DNA of 64,000 bases. It comes from Qipengyuania citrea (GTDB lineage: Bacteria; Pseudomonadota; Alphaproteobacteria; Sphingomonadales; Sphingomonadaceae). Location of the stretch: positions 327,359 to 391,358 of the forward strand of contig NZ_WTYG01000002.1 of assembly GCF_009828015.1 (NCBI RefSeq), in the 5' to 3' direction. Below are positions 56,669 to 64,000 of this stretch, piece after piece. Every line of letters begins with the position of its first letter. Positions within the stretch are counted from its first letter, which is position 1. Position numbers and translations under genes: made by a program. The notes under the pieces were generated by a model, which worked only from the letters and a program-made list of their open reading frames with translations, was not told the origin of the DNA and ran no database searches.

Positions 56669-58156
56669 CTATTCGGCGTGCGTGGGCATGCGGACAGCAA
56701 GCAGGACGAGGAAGCCGATCGCGAACAGCAGGTGGATCGAAGTCATGCCGATCCGCTGGTCGCCCGACCACAGGGTGAACTGTTCGACCAGCAGCGGCCC
56801 CATCCATACGGTGATGGTGCCGGCAATCGCGTAGAGGCCGAAGAATTCACCGCTACGGCCCGGCGGGGCAAGCGTGACCAGCATCGTACGGCTCGACGAA
56901 ATGCTGGCGGTGGCGGTCACCGCGATCACGCTGATGAGACCGAGATAGACGAGGTCCGACAGGGTGCGGAAGACGAGCCCGTCCCACACCACCACATTGT
57001 CGACCAGGCCGAGGAACAGGCTTTCGCGGGTGATACTCAGCTGGAGTAGTCCGACACCCACCATGGCGAGGATTTCCAGCGCCAGCGCGCGCTTTACGCC
57101 GACCTTTCCTTCGAGCCAGCCGCCGAAAATGCCGCCGCCGAATGCGCAGGCGCTGGCGAAGATCGCGTAGCAGAGCATTTCGAGGAAATTCCAGCCGAGA
57201 AAGAGCGCGACATAAACCGCGCCGAGCGCCAGCAGCGCAGCCATCGCGTCGGCGTAGAACATCCGCGCGATGAGGAACCGCATCAATTCGCGGTATCGCG
57301 CTGCCTCGCGCAGCGTGCGCGCAACGCTGCGTGCGCCTTCCCGGAAGGCGCGCATCCAACTGGCCCCGGGGACGCCCGGGTCTCGTGCCCTGGTGAAGAA
57401 GGGTATCGAGAACAGCACCAGCCACACCGCGCAGATCGGGCCGGCTAGCCGCGCATGTTCGAACGTCGTCAGGTCGATTCCGAATTGCGGCGCCGCGAAT
57501 GGCCAGGCGATCGCAGCGGGCAGCACGAAGAGCACGGCAATCGCGAGAAAGATCAAGGTCGCAGCGAGGTTGCCGAGACCCAGTCCGAGACCCGATATCA
57601 TCGCCAGTCGGCGTGGTTCGCCCGACACGCTGAGCATCGCATTGTGCGTCACTTCTGAATAGGTGTAGCCGACATAGGCGACCACCAGCAGGGCCATGAT
57701 CGCGGGAACCGGCAGGCCTTCGCCCCCCGGCATCGCGAACCACAGCAGCGCCGAACAAACCGCGATGGCCCCGAGAAACAGCGCGAGGATCGGTTTCAGC
57801 CGCCCGCCGCGGTCGAGCGCCGCACCCAGGACCGGCGCGGTCAGGGCGGCAATGAAACCGGCCCATTTGGTCACCGAGGCTATGGTTGCCTGCCCCTGCG
57901 CATTGGCCGCGGCAAGCGCGTCGCCGGGCGGCAGGTCGTCCAGCGCACCGCTGGCAAGCAGGTCCGCGCCGATGATGTCGCGCGCAAAATAGGGCGCGAA
58001 GATGTAGATCACGATCAGGATGTAATAGGGGTTGCGGGCCCATTCGAAGATCGCCCAGGCAAAGCCGGTTCGACCGAAAGCGCCGCCTTCGCCCGTCGTC
58101 TGGCGCGGCGGTTGGCTGGCAAGCGGGTTCGCCAAGAGCGCGGGATCGGCAGTCAT
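56669..58156 (-). CDS. MFS transporter, UMF1/Atg22-like
   Basis: A 495-residue carrier with about twelve membrane helices. The first helix region AWAIFEWARNPYYILIVIYIFAPYF is typical of the UMF1 (Atg22-like) group of major facilitators, and GLGLGLGNLAATLIF appears at helix five. A basic loop separates the halves. It is on the same strand as the amidohydrolase and the dehydrogenase, so it may import or export a D-amino-acid derivative; this rests on position only. Confidence 0.82.
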   Translation of the reverse strand: MTADPALLANPLASQPPRQTTGEGGAFGRTGFAWAIFEWARNPYYILIVIYIFAPYFARDIIGADLLASGALDDLPPGDALAAANAQGQATIASVTKWAGFIAALTAPVLGAALDRGGRLKPILALFLGAIAVCSALLWFAMPGGEGLPVPAIMALLVVAYVGYTYSEVTHNAMLSVSGEPRRLAMISGLGLGLGNLAATLIFLAIAVLFVLPAAIAWPFAAPQFGIDLTTFEHARLAGPICAVWLVLFSIPFFTRARDPGVPGASWMRAFREGARSVARTLREAARYRELMRFLIARMFYADAMAALLALGAVYVALFLGWNFLEMLCYAIFASACAFGGGIFGGWLEGKVGVKRALALEILAMVGVGLLQLSITRESLFLGLVDNVVVWDGLVFRTLSDLVYLGLISVIAVTATASISSSRTMLVTLAPPGRSGEFFGLYAIAGTITVWMGPLLVEQFTLWSGDQRIGMTSIHLLFAIGFLVLLAVRMPTHAE

Positions 58157-58294
58157 GTCATTGTCCTTGCGATCCGCCTGGTCCGGGCTGGACAGCAGTG
58201 CTGGGGGTATCGATTGCGGAGCGGCCGGGCGGACAAGGGCGGTATCCCCCGGTCGGCATGGCCGGGGTGTCGGACCTGTGCGAGCGAAGGACGA

Positions 58295-59605
58295 TCACGC
58301 GCCGCGTGCTGCGATCATGCTTTCGATATCGACGAACTTCTCCCGCGGCGCTCCTTCGCGCGCGGCTGCGATCTCGGCTTCCTCGATTTTCTGCCAATCG
58401 CGGAAAGTGACGATCTCGATCCCGCGTTCCTGCGCCAGTTCGTCGAAACCCGCGCGGCCAGGTTTGCCGGAGCTTGCGGCGATGTCTTCATCGACCGTGT
58501 CGATGACCCCATATCCATCGGGCCGGTTGGTGCCGATCGTGCCGCTGGGGCCGCGCTTGGCCCAACCGACGCAATAGAGGCCGGGCAGGATACGGCCCTG
58601 GTCATTGGCGAAATGTCCCGCCCGCTGGTCGAACGGCACGCCCTCTATGGCCGAGGTGCGATAGCCGATACAGCTGACGACCAGATCGGCCGGCAGGTTA
58701 TAGGTTTCGCCGGTACCCACCGCGCGCCCGGTTTCGAGGCGGGTCCGCTCCACTTCGATGGCACTTACCCGGCCGTTCGTGGCGGTGATGGCTCGGGGAC
58801 TGGCGAAGAAATCGAACTCGATAGAAACCGGTTTGGCATTGCGGTCGGCTGCCGCAGGCTGCGCGAATTCGCGCAGCAGCGTGACCGATTTGCGCACCCC
58901 CGGTTCGAGAACGGCATCGTCGGCAACCGGCGGCAGGTCGGCCGGATCGACCTGCGGAGCGGCGCGGTCGAGCGTCCCCAACTCGCCCAGTTCCTTGGGC
59001 GTCATCATGATCTGGTGCGGACCGCGCCGGCCGAGGACGGTGATTTTCTCGATAGCGCTGCCGCGCAAAGCCTCGAGCGCGTGGGCGACGATGTCCGAGC
59101 CGGCAAATTCGCCTTCGGTCTTGGCCAAGATCCGCGCCACGTCGAGCGCGACATTGCCCATCCCGATGACGACGGCATGTTTGCCCGATAGCACGGGGTC
59201 CATCCCCGCAAACTCGGGGTGGCCGTTGTACCAGCCGACGAATGCCGCACTGCCAAAGACATTTCCGGTCCGCGCGCCAGGGATTTCCAGCGGGCGATCC
59301 TGCGGCGCGCCCGTGGCCAGGATGACCGCATCGTAGAGCGAACCGAGCTCCTCGATGGAAACCGAACCACCGACGTCGACATTGCCGATGAAGCGTACCG
59401 ATTGGCCGATCGCCGTTTTTTCGTACCGACGCGCAACCGCCTTGATCGACTGGTGATCGGGCGCGACGCCGGTGCGGATCAGGCCGAACGGCACCGGCAA
59501 TTTGTCGAAGATATCGATCCGGGCGTCATCGCCCCATTTCTTGACGGCGGCTTCGGCCGTGTAATAGCCCGCCGGACCCGATCCCACGATCGCGATATGC
59601 CGCAT
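58295..59605 (-). CDS. Ferredoxin/adrenodoxin-NADP reductase-like flavoprotein
   Basis: A 436-residue enzyme of the adrenodoxin reductase/FprA type, which passes electrons between NADPH and a ferredoxin via FAD. The FAD loop is VGSGPAGYYTAEAA, KLPVPFGLIRTGVAPDHQ is the family signature, and the NADP loop is GMGNVALDVARIL followed by VLGRRGPHQIMMT. The C-terminal GTIGTNRPDGYGVIDTV is typical. ATG 59605 is preceded by GGGGGAG. No ferredoxin gene is adjacent. Confidence 0.93.
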   Translation of the reverse strand: MRHIAIVGSGPAGYYTAEAAVKKWGDDARIDIFDKLPVPFGLIRTGVAPDHQSIKAVARRYEKTAIGQSVRFIGNVDVGGSVSIEELGSLYDAVILATGAPQDRPLEIPGARTGNVFGSAAFVGWYNGHPEFAGMDPVLSGKHAVVIGMGNVALDVARILAKTEGEFAGSDIVAHALEALRGSAIEKITVLGRRGPHQIMMTPKELGELGTLDRAAPQVDPADLPPVADDAVLEPGVRKSVTLLREFAQPAAADRNAKPVSIEFDFFASPRAITATNGRVSAIEVERTRLETGRAVGTGETYNLPADLVVSCIGYRTSAIEGVPFDQRAGHFANDQGRILPGLYCVGWAKRGPSGTIGTNRPDGYGVIDTVDEDIAASSGKPGRAGFDELAQERGIEIVTFRDWQKIEEAEIAAAREGAPREKFVDIESMIAARGA

Positions 59606-59630
59606 GTCTTTCTCCCCCGAGACATGCCTT

Positions 59631-59685
59631 CCATGCACATGGTCGGGGCAGCTGGCAAGCAGCGGACTATGTGCGGTACACCGCA
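59631..59685. promoter_or_regulatory. Two palindromes in the FprA / GGDEF-EAL divergent region
   Basis: CCATG-CA-CATGG (59631-59642) and TGCGGT-AC-ACCGCA (59672-59685) are perfect inverted repeats in the 185-bp gap between two divergent genes. They could be operators for a dimeric regulator. No promoter could be placed with confidence. Confidence 0.4.
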
Positions 59686-59790
59686 GATCACATGGTTATC
59701 CGTTTGGAAAGAAGTTGCGTTTATCTACATGGTTCGCTGCGCTGAGAGGGAATTTCGGCGCACAGAGGCTACTCGGGAGCATGAGTTCAC

Positions 59791-62010
59791 ATGGCAGGGT
59801 TCTTCTCGCGTGCGTCGCGGGCGAAGACGGAACGACGCGAAGGTTCACAGCCTGCGCCGCTGCGTCCGATCGCCATCACCGATGCCGAACGCCGGGTGGA
59901 ACTGCTCGACAGTTTCGAGGCCGCAGGTCTGGGCTGGTTCTGGGCGACCGATGCCGAAGGCCGGCTCATCTACCTGTCCGACAATGCGGCGAAAGAGCTC
60001 GACTGGACGCAGGGCGAAGCGATCGGCAAATCGCTGAGCGAACTCTTCATCCCCGAGAAGGTCGATGATCCCGACCGGCCCGAGCGCCCGCTCGCGTTCC
60101 TGCTGCGGGCGCGCAACTCGATCAGCCAACTCAATGTCCGCCTCGCCATAGAGGGGCGCGAAGTCTGGTGGGAAATCGCGGGCAAACCGCAGTTCGACGA
60201 GCAGGAGCGCTTTACCGGCTATCGCGGTAGCGCGAAGGATATCACGGCCAGCCGGGAAAACCGGCGCGATGCCGAACGGTTGGCGCAATACGATCCGGTT
60301 ACCGGTCTGGCCAACAGCCACCGGATGAACCGGCGTCTGGCCGAATTGCTCAAGGCCTATCGCAATTCCAAACGGACCTGCGCGTTGCTGATGGTCGACC
60401 TCGACCGGTTCAAGCAGATCAACGATTCGCTGGGTCATGCCGCGGGCGACGAACTGCTGAAGCAGGTTGCTGCGCGGCTTGAACGGATCATCGGGAGCAA
60501 GGGGGAAATCGCACGCCGGAGCGCGGACTCGTTCCAGATCGTGTTGCCCGACATGGATGACCGCGGCGCCTTGGGCGATCTGAGCCAGCGCGTCATCCAG
60601 ATGCTGTCGCAGGCCTATTCGATCAACGATTCGCGCGCGGTCGTCGGAACGTCGGTCGGGGTCGCCATTGCGCCTTATGACGGGCTCGATCCGGAAGGGC
60701 TGATATCGGCCGCCGATCTGGCGCTGCATGCCGCCAAGAGCGGTGGGCGGGGCCAGTACCGCTTCTATTCGGCCGAGCTCAAGGATGGCGCGAAACATCG
60801 CCGGCAGATCGAGGAAGACCTGCGCGACGCCATCGAGAACGGGCAGGTGGTCATGCACTACCAGCCACTCGTCTGCGCCAAGACGCATATGGTCCGCGGG
60901 TGCGAAGCCTTGATGCGCTGGAATCATCCGGACCGCGGCGCGATTTCGCCCGAGGATTTCATCTCCGTGGCCGAGGAAATCGGCATTGTCGGGGAAATGG
61001 GCGAATGGGCGTTGAACGAGGTCTGCCGACAGGCGGCCGAATGGCCGCTCGAACTGCGCGTGGCGGTAAACGTCTCGCCGATGCAGTTCGCGCACGACAA
61101 TTTTCCGCAGATCGTCGCAAACGCGCTCAAGCAAAGCGGCCTGACACCCGAGCGGCTCGAACTCGAAATTACCGAGAGCGTGTTCCTCGGCGATGCCGGA
61201 CGCACCCAGCGGATTTTCGAGGAATTGAAGGCGCTCGGCGTCAAGCTGGCGCTCGACGACTTCGGGACCGGGTACAGCTCGCTCAGCTACCTGCGCACTG
61301 CGCCGTTCGACAAGATCAAGATCGACCAGAGCTTCGTGCGCGGCGCGACCGAGGAAGGCAACAACAACGCGGCCATCCTCAGCGCTATCGTCAGCCTTGC
61401 AGATGCGCTCGACATGGAAACAGTGGCAGAGGGCGTCGAGGCGAAGGACGAACTCGATCTCGTGACCAAGCGCGGGGCAACACTGGTCCAGGGGTATATC
61501 TTCGCCCGCGCCATGCCTCACGCAGAGTTGCTCGAACGGCTGGAGGCGGGCGAGCTCAAATATGAACCGCGCGGCCCGGCGAAATACCGTGCGACCCGCA
61601 AGACCGTGTTCCGCCGCATCGGTCTGATCCACGAAGATAGCCGCTACCGGGTGGTCATGCGCAATCTCTCGAAGACCGGGGCGCGGATCGAGGGGCTTAT
61701 GGACGTGCCTCTGGGCACCGAAGTCGTGCTCGACCTGGGCAATGGCCAATTGGCCGTCGCAACCGTACGCCGGTCGAAGGGCTCGGTGCAGGGCGTCGAG
61801 TTCGAGACCCCGTTGATCAGCGACGGCGCCGACGGCCTGTGCACCCGCCACCGCGTCTCGCCCTATCAGATCGAAGCGGCCGGCAGCCCGCTGACGACCT
61901 TGCCGCAGGATCCCTACTCGCTGATCATGGCGGGGCGGGGGGAAGCCTCGTCGAAGCGCAAGTTCGTCGAGGTCGAGGTCGGCACGCCCAAAGCGGGCAC
62001 CAGCTACTGA
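59791..62010 (+). CDS. PAS-GGDEF-EAL-PilZ protein with degenerate GGDEF signature
   Basis: A 739-residue cytoplasmic protein. A PAS domain (about 33-155), a GGDEF domain (165-320), an EAL domain (335-575) and a C-terminal PilZ-like domain (600-690, with NLSKTG as the D/N-x-S-x-x-G motif) follow in order. The GGDEF signature is replaced by SADSF (residues 244-248), so cyclase activity is not expected. The EAL motif is intact (E372-A-L) with LDDFGTGYSSLSYL and AEGVE, so a c-di-GMP phosphodiesterase regulated by PAS and PilZ inputs is likely. Confidence 0.92.
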   Translation: MAGFFSRASRAKTERREGSQPAPLRPIAITDAERRVELLDSFEAAGLGWFWATDAEGRLIYLSDNAAKELDWTQGEAIGKSLSELFIPEKVDDPDRPERPLAFLLRARNSISQLNVRLAIEGREVWWEIAGKPQFDEQERFTGYRGSAKDITASRENRRDAERLAQYDPVTGLANSHRMNRRLAELLKAYRNSKRTCALLMVDLDRFKQINDSLGHAAGDELLKQVAARLERIIGSKGEIARRSADSFQIVLPDMDDRGALGDLSQRVIQMLSQAYSINDSRAVVGTSVGVAIAPYDGLDPEGLISAADLALHAAKSGGRGQYRFYSAELKDGAKHRRQIEEDLRDAIENGQVVMHYQPLVCAKTHMVRGCEALMRWNHPDRGAISPEDFISVAEEIGIVGEMGEWALNEVCRQAAEWPLELRVAVNVSPMQFAHDNFPQIVANALKQSGLTPERLELEITESVFLGDAGRTQRIFEELKALGVKLALDDFGTGYSSLSYLRTAPFDKIKIDQSFVRGATEEGNNNAAILSAIVSLADALDMETVAEGVEAKDELDLVTKRGATLVQGYIFARAMPHAELLERLEAGELKYEPRGPAKYRATRKTVFRRIGLIHEDSRYRVVMRNLSKTGARIEGLMDVPLGTEVVLDLGNGQLAVATVRRSKGSVQGVEFETPLISDGADGLCTRHRVSPYQIEAAGSPLTTLPQDPYSLIMAGRGEASSKRKFVEVEVGTPKAGTSY

Positions 62011-62125
62011 TTATCGGACCAGCTGCGGGAATCGCGTCGCAGAGGGCGCTTGGCGAGAATGCCTGCCACGGCTAAGGCGCGGGCGAGGCATGTCTTGTGC
62101 CATCTTTTCCGATTAAGCAGTTTGT

Positions 62126-63961
62126 ATGACCGATCTCAGAAAAATCCGCAATTTCAGTATCATTGCCCATATCGATCATGGCAAGTCGACGCTCGCCGAT
62201 CGGCTGATCCAGCATTGCGGGGGGCTGACCGATCGCGAGATGTCCGAGCAAGTGCTTGATAACATGGACATCGAGAAGGAGCGCGGGATCACCATCAAGG
62301 CGCAGACCGTGCGTCTCACCTACACCGCGCGCGACGGCGAGACCTATGAGCTCAACCTCATGGACACGCCCGGCCATGTCGACTTCGCCTATGAAGTCAG
62401 CCGCTCCCTCGCCGCGTGCGAGGGCGCGCTGCTGGTGGTCGACGCGGCGCAGGGCGTCGAAGCGCAGACGCTCGCCAATGTCTACCAGTCGATCGAGCAC
62501 GACCACGAGATCGTCCCCGTCATCAACAAGATCGACCTCCCTGCCGCCGAACCGCAGCGCGTCGCCGAGGAGATCGAGGAGATCGTCGGCATCGAGGCCA
62601 CCGGCCCGTGGGAAGAGGGCGGCGCGGTGCTCACCAGCGCCAAGTCGGGCATCGGCATCGAGGAAACGCTGGAGGCGCTGGTCAAGCGCATCCCCCCGCC
62701 CACCGGCGACCGCGACGCGCCCTTGAAGGCCATGCTGGTCGACTCATGGTACGACCCCTATCTCGGCGTGGTCATCCTCGTCCGCGTGATGGACGGCGCG
62801 ATCAAGAAGGGCCTGAACGTCCGCTTCATGCAGGGCGGCACGCAGCACCTGATCGACCGCGTCGGCTGCTTCACCCCCAAGCGCACCGATCTGCCCGAAC
62901 TCGGCCCGGGCGAGATCGGCTTCATCACCGCGCAGATCAAGGAAGTCGAACAGGCGCGCGTCGGCGACACCATCACCACGGTGAAGGGCGGGGCGGACAA
63001 GGCGCTGCCCGGCTACAAGGAAGTCCAGCCGGTGGTGTTCTGCGGGCTGTTCCCCGTCGATGCCGCCGATTTCGAGAAATTGCGCGAGAGCATCGGCAAG
63101 CTGCGGCTCAACGATGCCAGCTTCAGCTTCGAGGCCGAAAGCAGCGCCGCGCTGGGCTTCGGCTTCCGCGCGGGCTTCCTCGGCCTGCTGCACCTGGAGA
63201 TCATCCAGGAACGCCTGACGCGCGAATACGATCTCGACCTGATCACCACCGCCCCCTCGGTGGTCTACCGCATCCAGCTCAACAAGTCGCGCACCGACCC
63301 GGCGCAGGAGCTGATGCTGCACAACCCCGCCGACTATCCCGATCCCAGCCGCATCGAGCAGATCGAGGAGCCGTGGATCAAGGCGGTGATCTACACCCCC
63401 GACGAATATCTCGGCGCGATCCTCAAGCTGTGCCAGGACCGCCGCGGCATCCAGGTCGATCTGACCTATGTCGGCGGCCGCGCTCAGGTGACCTACGAAC
63501 TCCCGCTCAACGAAGTGGTGTTCGATTTCTACGACCGGCTCAAGTCGATCAGCCGCGGCTATGCCAGCTTCGACTATGAACAGATCGGCCTGCGCGAGGG
63601 CGACCTCGTCAAGATGAGCATCCTGGTGAACAACGAACCGGTCGATGCGCTATCGATGATCGTCCACCGCGATGTCGCCGAAAGCCGCGGGCGCGGTATG
63701 TGCGAACGGCTGAAGGACCTCATCCCGCGGCACCTGTTCAAGGTGCCCATCCAGGCCGCGATCGGCGGCAAGGTGATCGCGCGCGAAACCATCGCCGCGA
63801 TGCGCAAGGACGTGACCGCCAAATGCTATGGCGGCGACATCAGCCGCAAGAAAAAGCTGCTCGAAAAGCAGAAGAAGGGTAAGGCGCGGATGAGGGAATA
63901 CGGAAACGTCAGTATTCCGCAGGAAGCGTTCATTGCCGCGCTGCGGATGGGCGAGGAATAG
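62126..63961 (+). CDS. lepA: Elongation factor 4 (back-translocating GTPase LepA)
   Basis: Ribosome-associated GTPase of 611 residues linked to ribosome biogenesis and stress. The G domain has [18 protein letters not shown] and NKIDLP; the LepA-specific C-terminal domain includes [40 protein letters not shown], which contacts tRNA. The ATG follows the GGDEF-EAL gene by 115 bases with no strong SD. It is complete; the window ends 39 bases later. Confidence 0.97.
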   Translation: MTDLRKIRNFSIIAHIDHGKSTLADRLIQHCGGLTDREMSEQVLDNMDIEKERGITIKAQTVRLTYTARDGETYELNLMDTPGHVDFAYEVSRSLAACEGALLVVDAAQGVEAQTLANVYQSIEHDHEIVPVINKIDLPAAEPQRVAEEIEEIVGIEATGPWEEGGAVLTSAKSGIGIEETLEALVKRIPPPTGDRDAPLKAMLVDSWYDPYLGVVILVRVMDGAIKKGLNVRFMQGGTQHLIDRVGCFTPKRTDLPELGPGEIGFITAQIKEVEQARVGDTITTVKGGADKALPGYKEVQPVVFCGLFPVDAADFEKLRESIGKLRLNDASFSFEAESSAALGFGFRAGFLGLLHLEIIQERLTREYDLDLITTAPSVVYRIQLNKSRTDPAQELMLHNPADYPDPSRIEQIEEPWIKAVIYTPDEYLGAILKLCQDRRGIQVDLTYVGGRAQVTYELPLNEVVFDFYDRLKSISRGYASFDYEQIGLREGDLVKMSILVNNEPVDALSMIVHRDVAESRGRGMCERLKDLIPRHLFKVPIQAAIGGKVIARETIAAMRKDVTAKCYGGDISRKKKLLEKQKKGKARMREYGNVSIPQEAFIAALRMGEE

Positions 63962-63990
63962 GGCGCGTCCCCAGCGCCAGCGCTGTCCAG

Positions 63991-64000
63991 CCCCCCCCCC
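63991..64000. repeat. Poly-C tract at the window edge
   Basis: At least ten consecutive C run to the last base. It may continue beyond the window, or be an assembly end. Confidence 0.6.

Noticed and set aside
54849..56834. A 661-codon plus-strand frame opposite the amidohydrolase gene.
   Set aside because: Shadow of the amidohydrolase; the minus-strand protein has all metal-binding residues.
59845..61851. A 668-codon minus-strand frame opposite the GGDEF-EAL gene.
   Set aside because: Shadow; the plus-strand product has four recognisable domains.

Overview
The window is a gene-dense, GC-rich stretch of chromosome from an alphaproteobacterium, most likely order Sphingomonadales, family Erythrobacteraceae or a close relative. 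This placement rests on gene order and protein character: lapA-pyrF-trpF-trpB-trpA-accD-folC; an F0 operon atpI-atpB-atpE-atpF'-atpF with paired b and b' subunits; rpsA-cmk-aroA; a TIGR02300 'FYDLN' protein; and ffh-rpsP-rimM...trmD-rplS. It is an inference made without database comparison. Almost all of the sequence is ordinary core genome. I see no prophage, insertion sequence, CRISPR array, integrase or toxin-antitoxin pair.

Layout. 1-9700: the 3' end of an AmpG-type permease converges on a minus-strand block for folate, fatty-acid, tryptophan, pyrimidine and purine synthesis (folC, accD, trpA, trpB, trpF, pyrF, lapA, purB), then radC. 9744-13569: a ydbH-ynbE-ydbL operon for lipid transport across the envelope. 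13770-16351: the F0 part of ATP synthase. 16469-22680 (minus): a quinone oxidoreductase, gloB, rpsA, cmk, a small membrane protein and aroA. 22850-28554 (mostly plus): TIGR02300 protein, tRNA-Ala(GGC), then the ffh/rpsP/rimM/trmD/rplS translation cluster, which is split by an antisense flavoprotein and a small membrane protein. 28756-39010 (plus): an S9 peptidase, asd and a string of overlapping accessory genes ending in an M2 (ACE-type) peptidase, a beta-propeller lipoprotein, a DTGA-motif protease of the RimB type and RimK. 39092-45558 (minus): hydrolase, SDR, a chemoreceptor-like protein, AMP nucleosidase and rplI-rpsR-rpsF. 45761-53766: DUF808 protein, GST, a divergent Mur ligase / LD-carboxypeptidase pair, fabD-fabG, dnaN and a DUF2855 protein. 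53848-59605 (minus): alcohol dehydrogenase, D-aminoacylase-type amidohydrolase, MFS permease and a ferredoxin-NADP reductase-like flavoprotein. 59791-63961: a PAS-GGDEF-EAL-PilZ protein and lepA, followed by a run of C at the window edge.

How the genes work together. Many neighbours share stop/start overlaps (ATGA or TTGA), so translational coupling is common. Three genes concern peptidoglycan recycling (AmpG, a Mpl-like Mur ligase, LD-carboxypeptidase). Ribosome biogenesis is spread over rpsA, rpsP-rimM-trmD-rplS, rpsF-rpsR-rplI, lepA and rimK.

The most interesting items are the RimK/retropepsin-like protease operon, whose classical target S6 (also in this window) lacks the Glu-Glu tail; the split rimM/trmD cluster; the GGDEF-EAL-PilZ protein with a destroyed GGDEF signature; and a recurrent promoter-like architecture. 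Nothing here is convincing as an entirely new system.
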